A stretch of DNA of 64,000 bases. Source: Pirellulales bacterium. GTDB lineage: Bacteria; Planctomycetota; Planctomycetia; Pirellulales; JAICIG01. Positions within the stretch are counted from its first letter, which is position 1. Each line of letters begins with the position of its first letter. The notes under the pieces are model-generated. The model ran no database searches. It was not told the origin of the DNA and saw only the letters and a list, made by a program, of their open reading frames with translations. Of the stretch, positions 48,273 to 57,297 are shown in pieces. The translations under genes and the position numbers were made by a program. The stretch lies in the NCBI GenBank assembly GCA_035533075.1, contig DATLUO010000121.1, positions 1 through 64,000 of the forward strand, in the 5' to 3' direction.

Positions 48273-49094
48273 CTAACCCATGCTCGCCTGGCCCAGGATT
48301 TTGCGTAAGCAAGTCATGCCGATCTCGCCGAATTGCCGGGCCGGCACTTGCCAAATCTGCGGGTTCATCAGCTCCAACGAGACGTAGCCGTCGTAGCCGA
48401 TCGTCCGCAGCGCGTCGAGGACCGGCTGCAACTGATAGTCGCCGTCGCCGGGCAAAATGCGGTCGGCGTCGCCGGCGAACTCGCGCGGCGTGCCGGCGAT
48501 GTCGCAAAGCTGCACGTGGAACAGGTTTTCGCGCGTCAGATAAGCGAGGTCTTCCGCCTTGCTGGGGCCGGCATAGTAATGAAACACGTCGAAGCAGAGA
48601 CCGAGATGCGGCGAACCGGTTTCGTTGACCAGTGCCGCCGCCGTCTGCAGGTTGTTGCCGAAAGTGGCCGACGCTTGGAATTCCAGCGCCAGCCGGACGC
48701 CTTGCTCGCCTGCCCGGACGGCAGCCTGAGTGAGCGATGCCTGCACGCGCTCGAGGTCTTGCTGGGCGAGCGGCCCCATCACATCGCAGGCCACCACCAG
48801 CGTGCCGATTTCGAGCTTTCGCAAGAGCGTCAATCGCCTGGAAAAATGCTCCCAATGCTCGCGACGGGCATCACCCTGACTGACGAGCAGCCCGCCTTGA
48901 AAGCTGGCCACCGGCGCGGCCATCTGCTGCTCGTCGAGCAAGCGTCGCACGTCATCGAGCGAGTGCGTTTCCAGGTAGGTTTCCAGCTTTCCCAGCCAGA
49001 TTTCCACCGCCCGGCAGGCGCCGGCCGCGTAGTCTTCGATGTCCTTGTCGAAGGGCGAGTTGAGCGAACAGACCTGGCTGATGGCGGGCTTCAT
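48273..49094 (-). CDS. Sugar phosphate isomerase/epimerase-family TIM barrel
   Basis: 273 aa. It has barrel elements AISQVCSLNSPFDKDIEDYA, AVEIWLGKLETYLETH, GTLVVACDVMG, GVRLALEFQASATFGNNLQT, HLGLCFDVFHYYAGPSKAED, NLFHVQLCDIAGTPRE and GYDGYVSLELMNPQIW, with the metal-ligand Glu, Asp and His residues of the xylose-isomerase-like/AP endonuclease 2 superfamily. The substrate is unknown. Its start lies directly after a GGATTTT-type heptamer array, leaving no visible ribosome site. Confidence 0.85.
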   Translation of the reverse strand: MKPAISQVCSLNSPFDKDIEDYAAGACRAVEIWLGKLETYLETHSLDDVRRLLDEQQMAAPVASFQGGLLVSQGDARREHWEHFSRRLTLLRKLEIGTLVVACDVMGPLAQQDLERVQASLTQAAVRAGEQGVRLALEFQASATFGNNLQTAAALVNETGSPHLGLCFDVFHYYAGPSKAEDLAYLTRENLFHVQLCDIAGTPREFAGDADRILPGDGDYQLQPVLDALRTIGYDGYVSLELMNPQIWQVPARQFGEIGMTCLRKILGQASMG

Positions 49095-49096
49095 GG

Positions 49097-49225
49097 GGAA
49101 TTTTGGATTTTGGATTTTGGATTTGAGATTTCACGAGTAATGCTTCCGCCTCAATCCAAAATCCAAAATCCAAAATTGCCGGAATGGTGGGCCGGCGCTC
49201 GCAAGCTCGCTGGCCCCACCCTACG
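49097..49225. repeat. 7-bp GGATTTT arrays plus inverted REP
   Basis: Units of GGATTTT type at 49097-49131, a 20-bp core, the complementary AAATCCA array at about 49152-49178, then an inverted REP at 49182-49225. It spans the gap between the isomerase start and the aroH stop. The REP's CTA (49221-49223) is the aroH stop codon. Confidence 0.85.
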
Positions 49226-49682
49226 TTTTGGCCCTCAGTTTCTCCTGGGCCGCCAGCTCGGCCTCGATCCAGGCTTCCAGCTCGTCCCAATCGACGGGCG
49301 GCAGACGGCAGAGGTCGGGCCGCAATTTGGCCGCGCCGCGAATGTAGACGTGCTGGATTTCGGCCAGTGACTTCGATGTGTTCCAGTGAATCAAAATCCG
49401 CACGCACCGCGGCAGCGAGCCGGGCACGCTGATCTCGTGCGTACACAACAGGGGCACATCGAGCCAGCCAAGCTGCCGCGCGGCCAGGGCCGGAAACTCG
49501 GCGTCCAGGTCCGTCGTGGTCGTGAAGATGGCGCTGGCCACGTCTTCATGCTCGATCCCGTTCAAGCGGACCATCAACGTCCAAAGCTGCTGCGTGGCCT
49601 TCAGCAGCTCTTCGCGCGTATTGTGCTCGACGGTCGTCGCGCCGCGCACCCCACGACAGCGGATACGTCGGTCATCGCTCAT
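49221..49682 (-). CDS. aroH: Chorismate mutase, AroH type
   Basis: 153 aa. [20 protein letters not shown] and [20 protein letters not shown] match the conserved N-terminus of monofunctional AroH, followed by [55 protein letters not shown] and [16 protein letters not shown]. It converts chorismate to prephenate for phenylalanine and tyrosine. The usual length is about 120 aa; here a 30-residue C-terminal extension ([19 protein letters not shown]) runs into the REP repeat that supplies the stop. The start overlaps the upstream gene's stop by 11 bp. Confidence 0.92.
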   Translation of the reverse strand: MSDDRRIRCRGVRGATTVEHNTREELLKATQQLWTLMVRLNGIEHEDVASAIFTTTTDLDAEFPALAARQLGWLDVPLLCTHEISVPGSLPRCVRILIHWNTSKSLAEIQHVYIRGAAKLRPDLCRLPPVDWDELEAWIEAELAAQEKLRAKT

Positions 49683-50889
49683 TCCAGTAGATCTTGATGT
49701 TGTGCGACTGCCGCCCGACCGCCACGATGTCGTTGCGGCCGTCGCCGTTGAAATCGGCCACGGTCAGGTCTTCGATATTGACACCGCCCTGGTCGACAAG
49801 CTGCCGCTGCCAACGCTGGCCCCGCTCCTGCGGATCGTAAATCCGCAAGCCGCAACGCACCGAATCGCTCTTGTCGTCGCGCACGCCGACGATCAGCTCG
49901 TCGTCAACGTCGTCGTCCAGGTTGGCGCACCAGACCGCGTGGCCCCACTTCAAATCGGAATCGAGCACGTTGCGGTCCCAGAGCGGCTGGGCGGCGTCCT
50001 TCGGCCGGGTATAGACAACGACCTGGAAGCCGTGCCAAGGCTCGATGGTGGCGATGTAGTCGCTGCCGCCGGCGATGCGGCCATGTTTGATCTCGCTGGC
50101 GCCGCGGGCTTCGGGGTTGTCTTGGTTCCCCGCTCCAATCGGCCGGCTCTTCCACGTGCCATCAGCCTTGCGCTTCAAGAGCGTGACGCCCTCGAAACTG
50201 GCCATGAGAATATCGGTCTGCCCGTCGCGGTCGAGATCGGTGGGCCAGAGATTGTGCGCCACGTGCAGCTCCTCATTGATCACCTGCGGCTGCCAGGCAT
50301 CGTGGACCGGATCGGCCGGAATCTTATACGCCAAGAGTCGCAAAGGCGTCTCCATCCACAGCGGCTTGGTGGAGTTGCGGCCCATCATCGGCGCGACGAG
50401 CAACTCTTTGCGGCCGTCGCCGTCGAGATCGGCCCAGCGCATGCGGTGCGTGGTCGGTTGTTCGCCGATGGGGTGTACTTGCCAGCGGCCGTCGGCGGAA
50501 GTGCCGCGCGAAATCCACTGGATGGTGCCGCCCGTGCGCGTGTCGATCGGCCGCCAGTCGGCGCCCAGAGCGAAGTCGATTTGGCCGTCGCCGTCGATGT
50601 CGTAGGGTGCGATGCAGACGTTGTCGCGCTTGGTCTGATCTTGAATGAGCGTGTGGACTTTCCACGACGGGTTTTCCAGCCATAGGACGCGGTTGGTATC
50701 GACCACGACGATGTCGGTGCGGCCGTCGGCGTTCATATCGACCACCGTCACCGCATAGCCGACCTCCAGCCGTTCCGGAAGCTGCTCGGCCCGCAAGCGT
50801 ATTTCAGCGGCTGCGCTGACTGCGGTTAGAAAAACGCCGCCGATCAGCGCAACCGCGGAGCACGCCGTCCGCCATTTCTCATCCCTCAT
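49672..50889 (-). CDS. Secreted FG-GAP/VCBS repeat protein
   Basis: 405 aa with a signal peptide ([20 protein letters not shown]). At least five FG-GAP-type units: [91 protein letters not shown] and [17 protein letters not shown], forming a calcium-binding beta-propeller. The ligand is unknown; family members bind or monitor extracellular polymers. The start codon is inside a 7-bp repeat (ATGAGGG), one of several in-tandem ATGs. Confidence 0.88.
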   Translation of the reverse strand: MRDEKWRTACSAVALIGGVFLTAVSAAAEIRLRAEQLPERLEVGYAVTVVDMNADGRTDIVVVDTNRVLWLENPSWKVHTLIQDQTKRDNVCIAPYDIDGDGQIDFALGADWRPIDTRTGGTIQWISRGTSADGRWQVHPIGEQPTTHRMRWADLDGDGRKELLVAPMMGRNSTKPLWMETPLRLLAYKIPADPVHDAWQPQVINEELHVAHNLWPTDLDRDGQTDILMASFEGVTLLKRKADGTWKSRPIGAGNQDNPEARGASEIKHGRIAGGSDYIATIEPWHGFQVVVYTRPKDAAQPLWDRNVLDSDLKWGHAVWCANLDDDVDDELIVGVRDDKSDSVRCGLRIYDPQERGQRWQRQLVDQGGVNIEDLTVADFNGDGRNDIVAVGRQSHNIKIYWNER

Positions 50890-50910
50890 CTCTCATCCCT
50901 CATCTCTCAT
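50876..50910. repeat. Five 7-bp units at a gene junction, each containing ATG
   Basis: Plus-strand units TTCTCAT, CCCTCAT, CTCTCAT, CCCTCAT, CTCTCAT; on the coding (minus) strand each reads ATGAGRR. The array spans from the stop codon of the PQQ-like gene into the first codons of the FG-GAP gene and offers several alternative starts and GAGG-type ribosome sites. Confidence 0.88.
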
Positions 50911-52184
50911 CATTTCTCGACCACATACAGTGCTTCGAACGTGCGGATATAAATACGCCCTCCCGAGACCGCCAGCGACGACGAAATCGGCTCCTGCATG
51001 TCGTTCGACGCCAGAATCTCGAACTTGGGGCCGGCCTTCACCACGGTGATTACGCCGCCGCGGGCAGTCAAGTAGATATTACCGTCGGCGTAGAGCGGCG
51101 ATGCCCGATAACGGTCGGAATGCGCCCGTTCCTGGTAAATCTCCTTGCCGCTTTTGGCGTCCATGCAGATCAGCACGCCGTTCTCGCGGCAGAGATAGAC
51201 CAGGCCATCCACGACCAGCGGCGAGGGTACGTCGGGCGTGTTCTGCGCCCGCACCCAACGATGGCCCTTGGACGAATCGGAAATGTCGCCCTGAGCGTCG
51301 GGCCGCAGTCCGAGCACGGGGCCGTTCTTGGCGGAGGGCACCACAATCAGGCCCGGCACCGCCACCGGCGAGGCCACGAAACGCAACGTGGGGTTGTACG
51401 TGCCCTTCGGGTTCAGTCCGCCACAGCGCCACAATTCGCGGCCGTCGTCCAGGCTATGTGCCACGATGTAGTCGCAGCCGTGCGAGAGCAAAAATGCCCG
51501 TTGCTCGTCGCGGTAAAGCACGGGCGAGGCATACGAGTGTTCGCACTCGGAGTGGGCATCGCTCCGGCGTTCGTGCCTCCAGATTTCTTTGCCCGTTGAT
51601 TTATCGAGGGCCACGACCAGCGCCGCCTTGCTGTGCAGCAATTGCAGGTAGAGCCGGTCGCCGTCGAGCACGGGCGTGCTGGTCAGGCCAAAGGCGATGT
51701 CGAACTTGCCAAAAACCTGCTGCAGGTCTTCCTTCCAGACTTCCTTGCCGGAAAAATCATAGCAGCCAAGCACGCCGTTGGCGAAAAACACCCATACGTG
51801 CTCACCGTCGGTGACGGGCGAGGGCGAGGCCGAGTTCCCTTCGTCGCCGCGGACGGTGCGGTCGCCACTGGTGACCGTTTGCCGCCAGCGTTCGGTGCCA
51901 TCGGTGCCGACACACAACAGCAGCAAATCGCCGTTGGGCGTGGCACTGGTGACGAAGATCGAGTCGTCCCAGACGATCGGCGTAGCGCCCGCCGGGCCCG
52001 GCAAGGGCAACCGCCAGGCGATGTTTTCGGTCTTGCTCCAGTTGACGGGCAAATCGCTTTCATGGCTGATGCCGTCGTTCTTCGGGCCGCGCCACTGCGG
52101 CCAGTTTTCGGCCGAGGCGGCCGTGGCCGTCAGCACGCACGTCAGTGCCAGTAGCAACTTCTTCACGGTGATGGTTCTCCGCAT
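50910..52184 (-). CDS. Secreted PQQ-like beta-propeller protein
   Basis: 424 aa, signal peptide KKLLLALTCVLTATAASAEN; a GTG at codon 7 is an alternative start. Propeller blades are marked by NWPQWRGPKNDGISHESDLP (a common planctomycete opening), WRLPLPGPAGATPIVWDDSI, GVLGCYDFSGKEVWKEDL, VALDKSTGKEIWRHERR and VLICMDAKSGKEIYQER. It resembles PQQ-binding-like or BamB-type propellers but without a dehydrogenase active site visible. Probably a periplasmic binding or scaffold protein. It is first in an operon with the FG-GAP protein and AroH. Confidence 0.88.
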   Translation of the reverse strand: MRRTITVKKLLLALTCVLTATAASAENWPQWRGPKNDGISHESDLPVNWSKTENIAWRLPLPGPAGATPIVWDDSIFVTSATPNGDLLLLCVGTDGTERWRQTVTSGDRTVRGDEGNSASPSPVTDGEHVWVFFANGVLGCYDFSGKEVWKEDLQQVFGKFDIAFGLTSTPVLDGDRLYLQLLHSKAALVVALDKSTGKEIWRHERRSDAHSECEHSYASPVLYRDEQRAFLLSHGCDYIVAHSLDDGRELWRCGGLNPKGTYNPTLRFVASPVAVPGLIVVPSAKNGPVLGLRPDAQGDISDSSKGHRWVRAQNTPDVPSPLVVDGLVYLCRENGVLICMDAKSGKEIYQERAHSDRYRASPLYADGNIYLTARGGVITVVKAGPKFEILASNDMQEPISSSLAVSGGRIYIRTFEALYVVEK

Positions 52185-52413
52185 CGAGGTTTTCGCCTGC
52201 CAATATCCGGGTCCGAATCATGGTTTAATGTGGCGGAACGGACTAGGGAGGTCAAGAAGGGCAGGTGCAATACACCCAGGCCACGGATCGGTCTTTCAGA
52301 ACGCGCAGCGCGCTGCGCGGAGACCGTCAAGCCGCCTATAATCAAGCAGCAGGTGAATCATCGCCACCTTGCGCCGCACGCGAAACACCCGCGCTAACTT
52401 TGGATTCCGCTTG

Positions 52414-55011
52414 ATGTCCGTTATTGAAACTGCCTCGAACGTTCGTCCCGGTGATGACCAATCGCTGGCGGATGCCGATGAGTTCATCCGGCTGCGAGGT
52501 GTGCGGGTCCATAACCTGCAAAACGTCGACCTCGATCTGCCGCGCGGACAGCTCGTGGTCATCACCGGGCCCAGCGGATCGGGTAAAAGCTCGCTGGCCT
52601 TCGATACGTTGTTCGCCGAGGGCCAGCGGCAATATATCGAGACGCTTTCAACCTACGCCCGGCAGTTCTTGCATCAACTCGAGCGGCCCGACGTCGATCT
52701 GATTGAGGGCCTGCAACCGACCATTTCCATTGACCAGCGTGGCGGCAGCGGGAACCCACGCAGCACCGTAGCCACCGTCACGGAGATTTATGATTATCTG
52801 CGGCTGCTGATGGCCCGGCTAGGCGAAGTGTTGTGCTACCGGTGCGGCGCGCCCATCCGTCAGCAGACGCCGGAGCAGATTGCCGACGATCTCGCCGGTC
52901 TCGCCGAGGGAACGAAGTTGATCTTGTTGGCGCCGCTCGTGCGCGGCCGCAAAGGCAAACATCAGGAAGTGTTCGAGGCGGTACGCAAGGCGGGCCTGGT
53001 CCGCGTGCGCGTGGATGGCACCGTTTACGATCTGGACGCGATCGGCGAGCTTGCCCCGCGGCGCAATCACACCATCGAAGCCGTGGTCGACCGGATCGTC
53101 GTCCGCCCCGGCGTGCGGCCACGGCTGGCCGAGTCGCTGGCCCTGGCGCTCAAACATGCTGAAGGGCTGGTGGCCGCCGCCATTCTGCCGCCGGGCGGCG
53201 ATGCGAACGAGGGTTGGGAAGAGCGGCGTTACAGCACCGAGTATTCTTGCCCGAATTGCCGGCTGAACTACGACGAGATCGAACCGCGAACGTTCAGCTT
53301 CAATAGTCCCTACGGCGCTTGCCCGGCGTGCCAGGGACTGGGCGTGGTGGGACTCGATGAAAGCGGCGAGCCGCTTGCCGACGGGCAGCAGGTTTGTGCT
53401 GAATGCCAGGGCGCTCGCTTGCGGCCCGAGGCACGCAGCGTGAAGCTGGCAGGCCGCGCCATCCAGGAGATCACCGCGCTGCCGGTCGCAGCCGCCAGAG
53501 AGTTTTTCGCCGGCATCGCCTTGGGGCGGGCCCAGGAAGCGATCGGCCGGCCGCTGTTGCGAGAGATCAACTCTCGGCTGGCGTTCATCGACCAGGTCGG
53601 CCTCGGCTATCTCACGCTGGCACGAGCGGCCGACACGCTCAGCGGCGGCGAATCGCAGCGGATCCGGCTCGCCACGGGCATCGGCTCCGGCCTGGTGGGC
53701 GTCTGCTACATTCTCGACGAGCCGTCGATCGGTCTGCACCCGCGCGACAATCAGCGGCTGATCGACGCCTTGCGTAATTTGCAGCAGCAAGGCAACAGCG
53801 TGCTGGTGGTCGAGCACGACGAGGCGATCATGCGCCAGGCCGACCAGATCGTCGATCTGGGGCCGGGCGCCGGGCGGCACGGCGGCCGCATCGTGGCCCA
53901 AGGCCCGCCCGACGAAATCTGCCGCCACCCGCAGTCGCTTACGGGCAAGTATCTTTCAGGCGACGAAAGGATCGCGGTTCCCACCGAGCGGCGCGCCGTC
54001 AACGTGCGCAAGGCGCTCGTCGTCGAGGGCGCGACCGGCAATAACCTGAAGAGCGTCACGGCGGCGTTTCCGCTCTCGGCGTTGGTGTGTGTGACCGGCG
54101 TGAGCGGTTCGGGCAAGAGTACGCTCGTGCTCGACACGCTGGCCCGCGCCGTGACGCGGCGATTGAGCGGCGAAGGGCCGCAGCCGGCGCCGCACACGGC
54201 CCTGCGCGGCCTGAAGCAGATCGACAAACTGGTCGAGGTCGATCAGTCGCCGATCGGCCGCACGCCGCGGAGCAACCCGGCGACCTATGTCGGGGCGTTC
54301 GACGAAATCCGCCGCGTGTTTGCCACCACACGCGAAGCCCGGCTGCGCGGCTACAAGGCCAGCCGGTTCAGCTTCAACGTCAAGGGCGGCCGTTGCGAAA
54401 CGTGCCAGGGCCAGGGCCTGCGGAAGATCGAGATGAACTTCTTGCCCGACTTGTACGTGGCGTGTTCCGAATGCGACGGCCGGCAATTCAACCCGGCCAC
54501 GCTGGAGGTGCGGTATCGCGGCCTGTCGATCGCCGACGTGCTGCGGCTGCGGATCGACGAGGCCCTCGACTTCTTCCAGAACTTTCCGGGCCTCCGCCGC
54601 TCGCTGGCCGGGCTGGCCGAGGTCGGCCTGGGCTACCTGACGCTGGGCCAATCGTCGACCACGTTGTCGGGCGGCGAGGCGCAGCGGATCAAGCTGGCCG
54701 CGCAGCTCAGCCGCGTCGACACCGGCAAGACGCTCTATATTCTCGACGAGCCGACCACCGGGCTGCACTTCGACGATGTTCGCCGCCTGCTGGCCGTGCT
54801 CGGCCGGCTTGTTGACCTGGGCAACACGGTGATCGTGATCGAGCACCATCTCGACGTGATGAAGTCGGCCGACTGGATCATCGACCTTGGCCCGGAGGGA
54901 GGCGAGGCCGGCGGGCAGATTGTGGCGGCCGGAACACCGGAGCAAGTGGCGGCGGTGGAGGGGAACGTGACGGGGCGGTATCTGCGTGGCGTCTTGGAGG
55001 ACAACGGGTGA
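52414..55011 (+). CDS. uvrA: Excinuclease ABC subunit UvrA
   Basis: 865 aa from ATG 52414. N-terminal ATPase: VVITGPSGSGKSSLAFDTLF, IEGLQPTISIDQRGGSGNPR, zinc finger CPNCRLNYDEIEPRTFSFNS through CPAC, signature LSGGESQRIRLATGIGSGLV. C-terminal ATPase: VTGVSGSGKSTLVLDTLA, SPIGRTPRSNPATYVGAFDE, CETCQGQGLRKIEMNFLPDL, LSGGEAQRIKLAAQLSRVDT. UvrA recognises damaged DNA and loads UvrB in nucleotide excision repair. It is about 75 residues shorter than E. coli UvrA, mainly at the C-terminus and in the insertion domain. A second, class II paralogue elsewhere cannot be excluded. Confidence 0.93.
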   Translation: MSVIETASNVRPGDDQSLADADEFIRLRGVRVHNLQNVDLDLPRGQLVVITGPSGSGKSSLAFDTLFAEGQRQYIETLSTYARQFLHQLERPDVDLIEGLQPTISIDQRGGSGNPRSTVATVTEIYDYLRLLMARLGEVLCYRCGAPIRQQTPEQIADDLAGLAEGTKLILLAPLVRGRKGKHQEVFEAVRKAGLVRVRVDGTVYDLDAIGELAPRRNHTIEAVVDRIVVRPGVRPRLAESLALALKHAEGLVAAAILPPGGDANEGWEERRYSTEYSCPNCRLNYDEIEPRTFSFNSPYGACPACQGLGVVGLDESGEPLADGQQVCAECQGARLRPEARSVKLAGRAIQEITALPVAAAREFFAGIALGRAQEAIGRPLLREINSRLAFIDQVGLGYLTLARAADTLSGGESQRIRLATGIGSGLVGVCYILDEPSIGLHPRDNQRLIDALRNLQQQGNSVLVVEHDEAIMRQADQIVDLGPGAGRHGGRIVAQGPPDEICRHPQSLTGKYLSGDERIAVPTERRAVNVRKALVVEGATGNNLKSVTAAFPLSALVCVTGVSGSGKSTLVLDTLARAVTRRLSGEGPQPAPHTALRGLKQIDKLVEVDQSPIGRTPRSNPATYVGAFDEIRRVFATTREARLRGYKASRFSFNVKGGRCETCQGQGLRKIEMNFLPDLYVACSECDGRQFNPATLEVRYRGLSIADVLRLRIDEALDFFQNFPGLRRSLAGLAEVGLGYLTLGQSSTTLSGGEAQRIKLAAQLSRVDTGKTLYILDEPTTGLHFDDVRRLLAVLGRLVDLGNTVIVIEHHLDVMKSADWIIDLGPEGGEAGGQIVAAGTPEQVAAVEGNVTGRYLRGVLEDNG

Positions 55012-55092
55012 GCGAAGTCGGCGTGTATGAAGTCAGCCGCTTGCCCTGATCGGCATTTGACATCCGCAGACTCGACGCCTACGCTGATTTAC

Positions 55093-55452
55093 ATGGAGAT
55101 GGCTTCGCTCAACGTCGACTTACCCGAACCGCTGAAAGTGTTTGTCGAAATCGAGGCCGAGGAAAGTGGATACGCCACGGCGAGCGATTACATTCGTGCT
55201 TTGATTTGCGAGGCGGAACACCGCAAGTCCGAGCAAGCAGTCGAAGCCCTGCTGCTGGATGGCCTCGATCCGAGTGATCGTGGCGAAATGAGCGACGCCG
55301 AATGGCAGTCGCGCAAGCAACAACACCGCGCTCAGCGGTTGGAAGCGCTACGGCGGGAAATTGGCGCCGGACTGGATGACGCCGCACGGGGAAGAGAATA
55401 CTCGGCCGATGAAGTCTTCAAGCGACTGGAAGCGCGCACCGACGAGCCCTGA
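55093..55452 (+). CDS. ParD-like antitoxin
   Basis: 119 aa from ATG 55093 (ATG 55099 possible). It opens with a ribbon-helix-helix: ASLNVDLPEPLKVFVEIEAE, then GYATASDYIRALICEAEHRK. A long charged C-terminal tail (RAQRLEALRREIGAGLDDAA, then YSADEVFKRLEAR) would bind the toxin. The usual ParD is about 80-95 aa; the tail is longer here, with a 20-residue insert (LLLDGLDPSDRGEMSD). It is followed 11 bp later by a ParE-like toxin gene in normal antitoxin-first order. Confidence 0.88.
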   Translation: MEMASLNVDLPEPLKVFVEIEAEESGYATASDYIRALICEAEHRKSEQAVEALLLDGLDPSDRGEMSDAEWQSRKQQHRAQRLEALRREIGAGLDDAARGREYSADEVFKRLEARTDEP

Positions 55453-55463
55453 ACCGGCGAGCA

Positions 55464-55739
55464 ATGGCGAAAACCGTTGTTGTTACCGAGCAAGCGCTGC
55501 GCGACTTGGAGGAAATCCACGACTACATCGCTCGTGACAAGCCACTCGCGGCGAAGAAGCTCATCAAGCAGCTTCAACGTAAGTTTCAAACGCTCGCGAC
55601 GTTTCCGGAGCTTGGCGCATCTTGCGATCAAATCCAAACAGGATTACGCAGCCACGCCGCTGGAAGCTACGTCATCTTTTTTGAGCCGATTACGGCAGGC
55701 ATCCGAGTCGTGAGAGTGGCTCACGGCCGGCGCAGTTAG
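55464..55739 (+). CDS. ParE-like toxin
   Basis: 91 aa: TVVVTEQALRDLEEIHDYIA, RDKPLAAKKLIKQLQRKFQT, LATFPELGASCDQIQTGLRS, then YVIFFEPITAGIRVVRVAHG. These match the ParE/RelE toxin fold with its N-terminal helical hairpin. ParE toxins inhibit DNA gyrase. It is coupled with the upstream ParD-like gene. Confidence 0.9.
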   Translation: MAKTVVVTEQALRDLEEIHDYIARDKPLAAKKLIKQLQRKFQTLATFPELGASCDQIQTGLRSHAAGSYVIFFEPITAGIRVVRVAHGRRS

Positions 55740-55844
55740 CCCCGCGGCATCGTCGACCGCGGCGATTGAGACAACTCGGCTTGTGCAAATGGCAGCCGCT
55801 TAGGATAACTGTCTGGAAATACGCGGCGCGACACGGAGGTTTGT

Positions 55845-55923
55845 GGGAACGCCCTCCGTGGCGTGCCCTCTTTGAGCAAGCGACGTCAACCCTGATTCGC
55901 GGAACACCACAGAGGGCGTTCCC
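55845..55923. repeat. 17-bp inverted repeat upstream of gcvPA
   Basis: GGGAACGCCCTCCGTGG (55845-55861) and CCACAGAGGGCGTTCCC (55907-55923) are complementary except for one position, with a 45-bp spacer. It ends 18 bp before the gcvPA start and may be a dispersed repeat or affect expression. Otherwise 55740-55940 is empty. Confidence 0.6.
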
Positions 55924-55940
55924 TACAGCAGCCGACTTCC

Positions 55941-57278
55941 ATGCCTTATTTACCCAACACCGCCGACGATCAGCGGCTGATGCTCGAAGCGATCGGCCTG
56001 AAAACGATCGACGAACTGTTCGAAATGGTGCCGGCCGAGCTGCGGCTGGACCGCCCGTTGGACCTTCCTCCGGCCCTCTCGGAAATCGAGTTGACGCAGC
56101 ACGTCGGCCGGCTGGCGGGCAAAAACGTCGCCGCCGGCCAGCGGGTCTGCTTTCTCGGCGGCGGGAGCTACGACCATTTCATACCGGCGGCGGTCGACGC
56201 GCTGGCCTCGCGCGGTGAATACTACACTTCGTACACGCCTTACCAGGCCGAGGCGAGCCAAGGCAATCTGCAGGCGTTTTTCGAATACCAGACGCTGATC
56301 ACGCGACTGACCGGCATGGACGTCTCGAACGCCAGCCTCTACGACGGCGGCAGCGCCGCGGCCGAAGCGGTGTTGATGTGCCTGGCCGCCACCGGCCGCC
56401 GCGGACGCGTTGTCACCGCCGCCAGCGTCCACCCGGAATACCGGCAGATTCTTCACACTTATCTCGACAACCTCGGCGTCGAGCTGGTGACCGTCGCGAC
56501 TCCGCACGGAACGCTCGCAGCCGACGACCTGCTGTCGGCCGTCAACGACGAGACGGCCTGCGTGCTGGCGCAGCAACCGAATTTCTTTGGCTGTCTGGAA
56601 GAAGCCGAGTCGCTGGGCAAGATCGCGCACCAGGCGGGGGCCAGGTTTGTGGTTTCGGCCGACCCGATCAGCCTGGGCATTTTGAAACGGCCGGGCGACT
56701 ACGGGGCCGACATCGTGGTGGCCGAAGGGCAGTCGCTGGGCAATCCGATGGCTTTTGGAGGGCCGTATCTGGGCATCATGGCCTGCCGCGAAGACCTGGT
56801 GCGGCGGATGCCGGGACGCATCACCGGGCAAACGACCGACCGCAACGGCCGCCGCTGCTGGGTGCTGACGCTGCAAACGCGCGAGCAACACATTCGCCGC
56901 GAGAAGGCGACGAGCAACATCTGCACCAACCAGGGGCTGTACGCCCTGCGCGCCACGATCTATCTGTCGCTGATGGGTCCGCAGGGGCTGCGCGAGGTGG
57001 CCGAGCTTTGCTTGCAAAAGAGTCGCTACGCACGTGATCGGCTGACGTCGGGCGGCCGCTTGTCGTTGGCCTTCGACCGGCCCACATTCAAGGAGTTTGT
57101 GGTCCGCGACGGCGATCGGCAAGTCGAGCGGCTGATCGACCAGGCCGGCGCGGCCGGATTCTTTGCCGGCATCCCGTTGGCACGTTGGTATCCGGAACTC
57201 GCCGAATGCTTTTTGGTGACGGTCACGGAGAAGAGGAGGAAGGAGGAAATCGCGGGACTCGTCGGTGCATTGACGTGA
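55941..57278 (+). CDS. gcvPA: Glycine dehydrogenase (decarboxylating) subunit 1
   Basis: 445 aa, normal for the split P-protein alpha subunit. YLPNTADDQRLMLEAIGLKT, FLGGGSYDHFIPAAVDALAS, YTSYTPYQAEASQGNLQAFF, ASLYDGGSAAAEAVLMCLAA, VLAQQPNFFGCLEEAESLGK, EGQSLGNPMAFGGPYLGIMA and REQHIRREKATSNICTNQGL are all conserved. It acts with GcvPB, a PLP enzyme, to decarboxylate glycine in the glycine cleavage system. Normally gcvPB follows at once; here a two-gene insert of about 1.1 kb separates them. Confidence 0.96.
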   Translation: MPYLPNTADDQRLMLEAIGLKTIDELFEMVPAELRLDRPLDLPPALSEIELTQHVGRLAGKNVAAGQRVCFLGGGSYDHFIPAAVDALASRGEYYTSYTPYQAEASQGNLQAFFEYQTLITRLTGMDVSNASLYDGGSAAAEAVLMCLAATGRRGRVVTAASVHPEYRQILHTYLDNLGVELVTVATPHGTLAADDLLSAVNDETACVLAQQPNFFGCLEEAESLGKIAHQAGARFVVSADPISLGILKRPGDYGADIVVAEGQSLGNPMAFGGPYLGIMACREDLVRRMPGRITGQTTDRNGRRCWVLTLQTREQHIRREKATSNICTNQGLYALRATIYLSLMGPQGLREVAELCLQKSRYARDRLTSGGRLSLAFDRPTFKEFVVRDGDRQVERLIDQAGAAGFFAGIPLARWYPELAECFLVTVTEKRRKEEIAGLVGALT

Positions 57279-57297
57279 CGGCGCGGAGGTAACAATC

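Noticed and set aside
47834-48628. A 264-codon plus-strand frame
   Set aside because: Arg/Ser/Pro-rich, partly antisense to the isomerase gene and partly made of dispersed repeats.
55740-55940. A glycine riboswitch upstream of gcvPA
   Set aside because: No tandem aptamer-like conserved core was seen; the only structure is the 17-bp inverted repeat.
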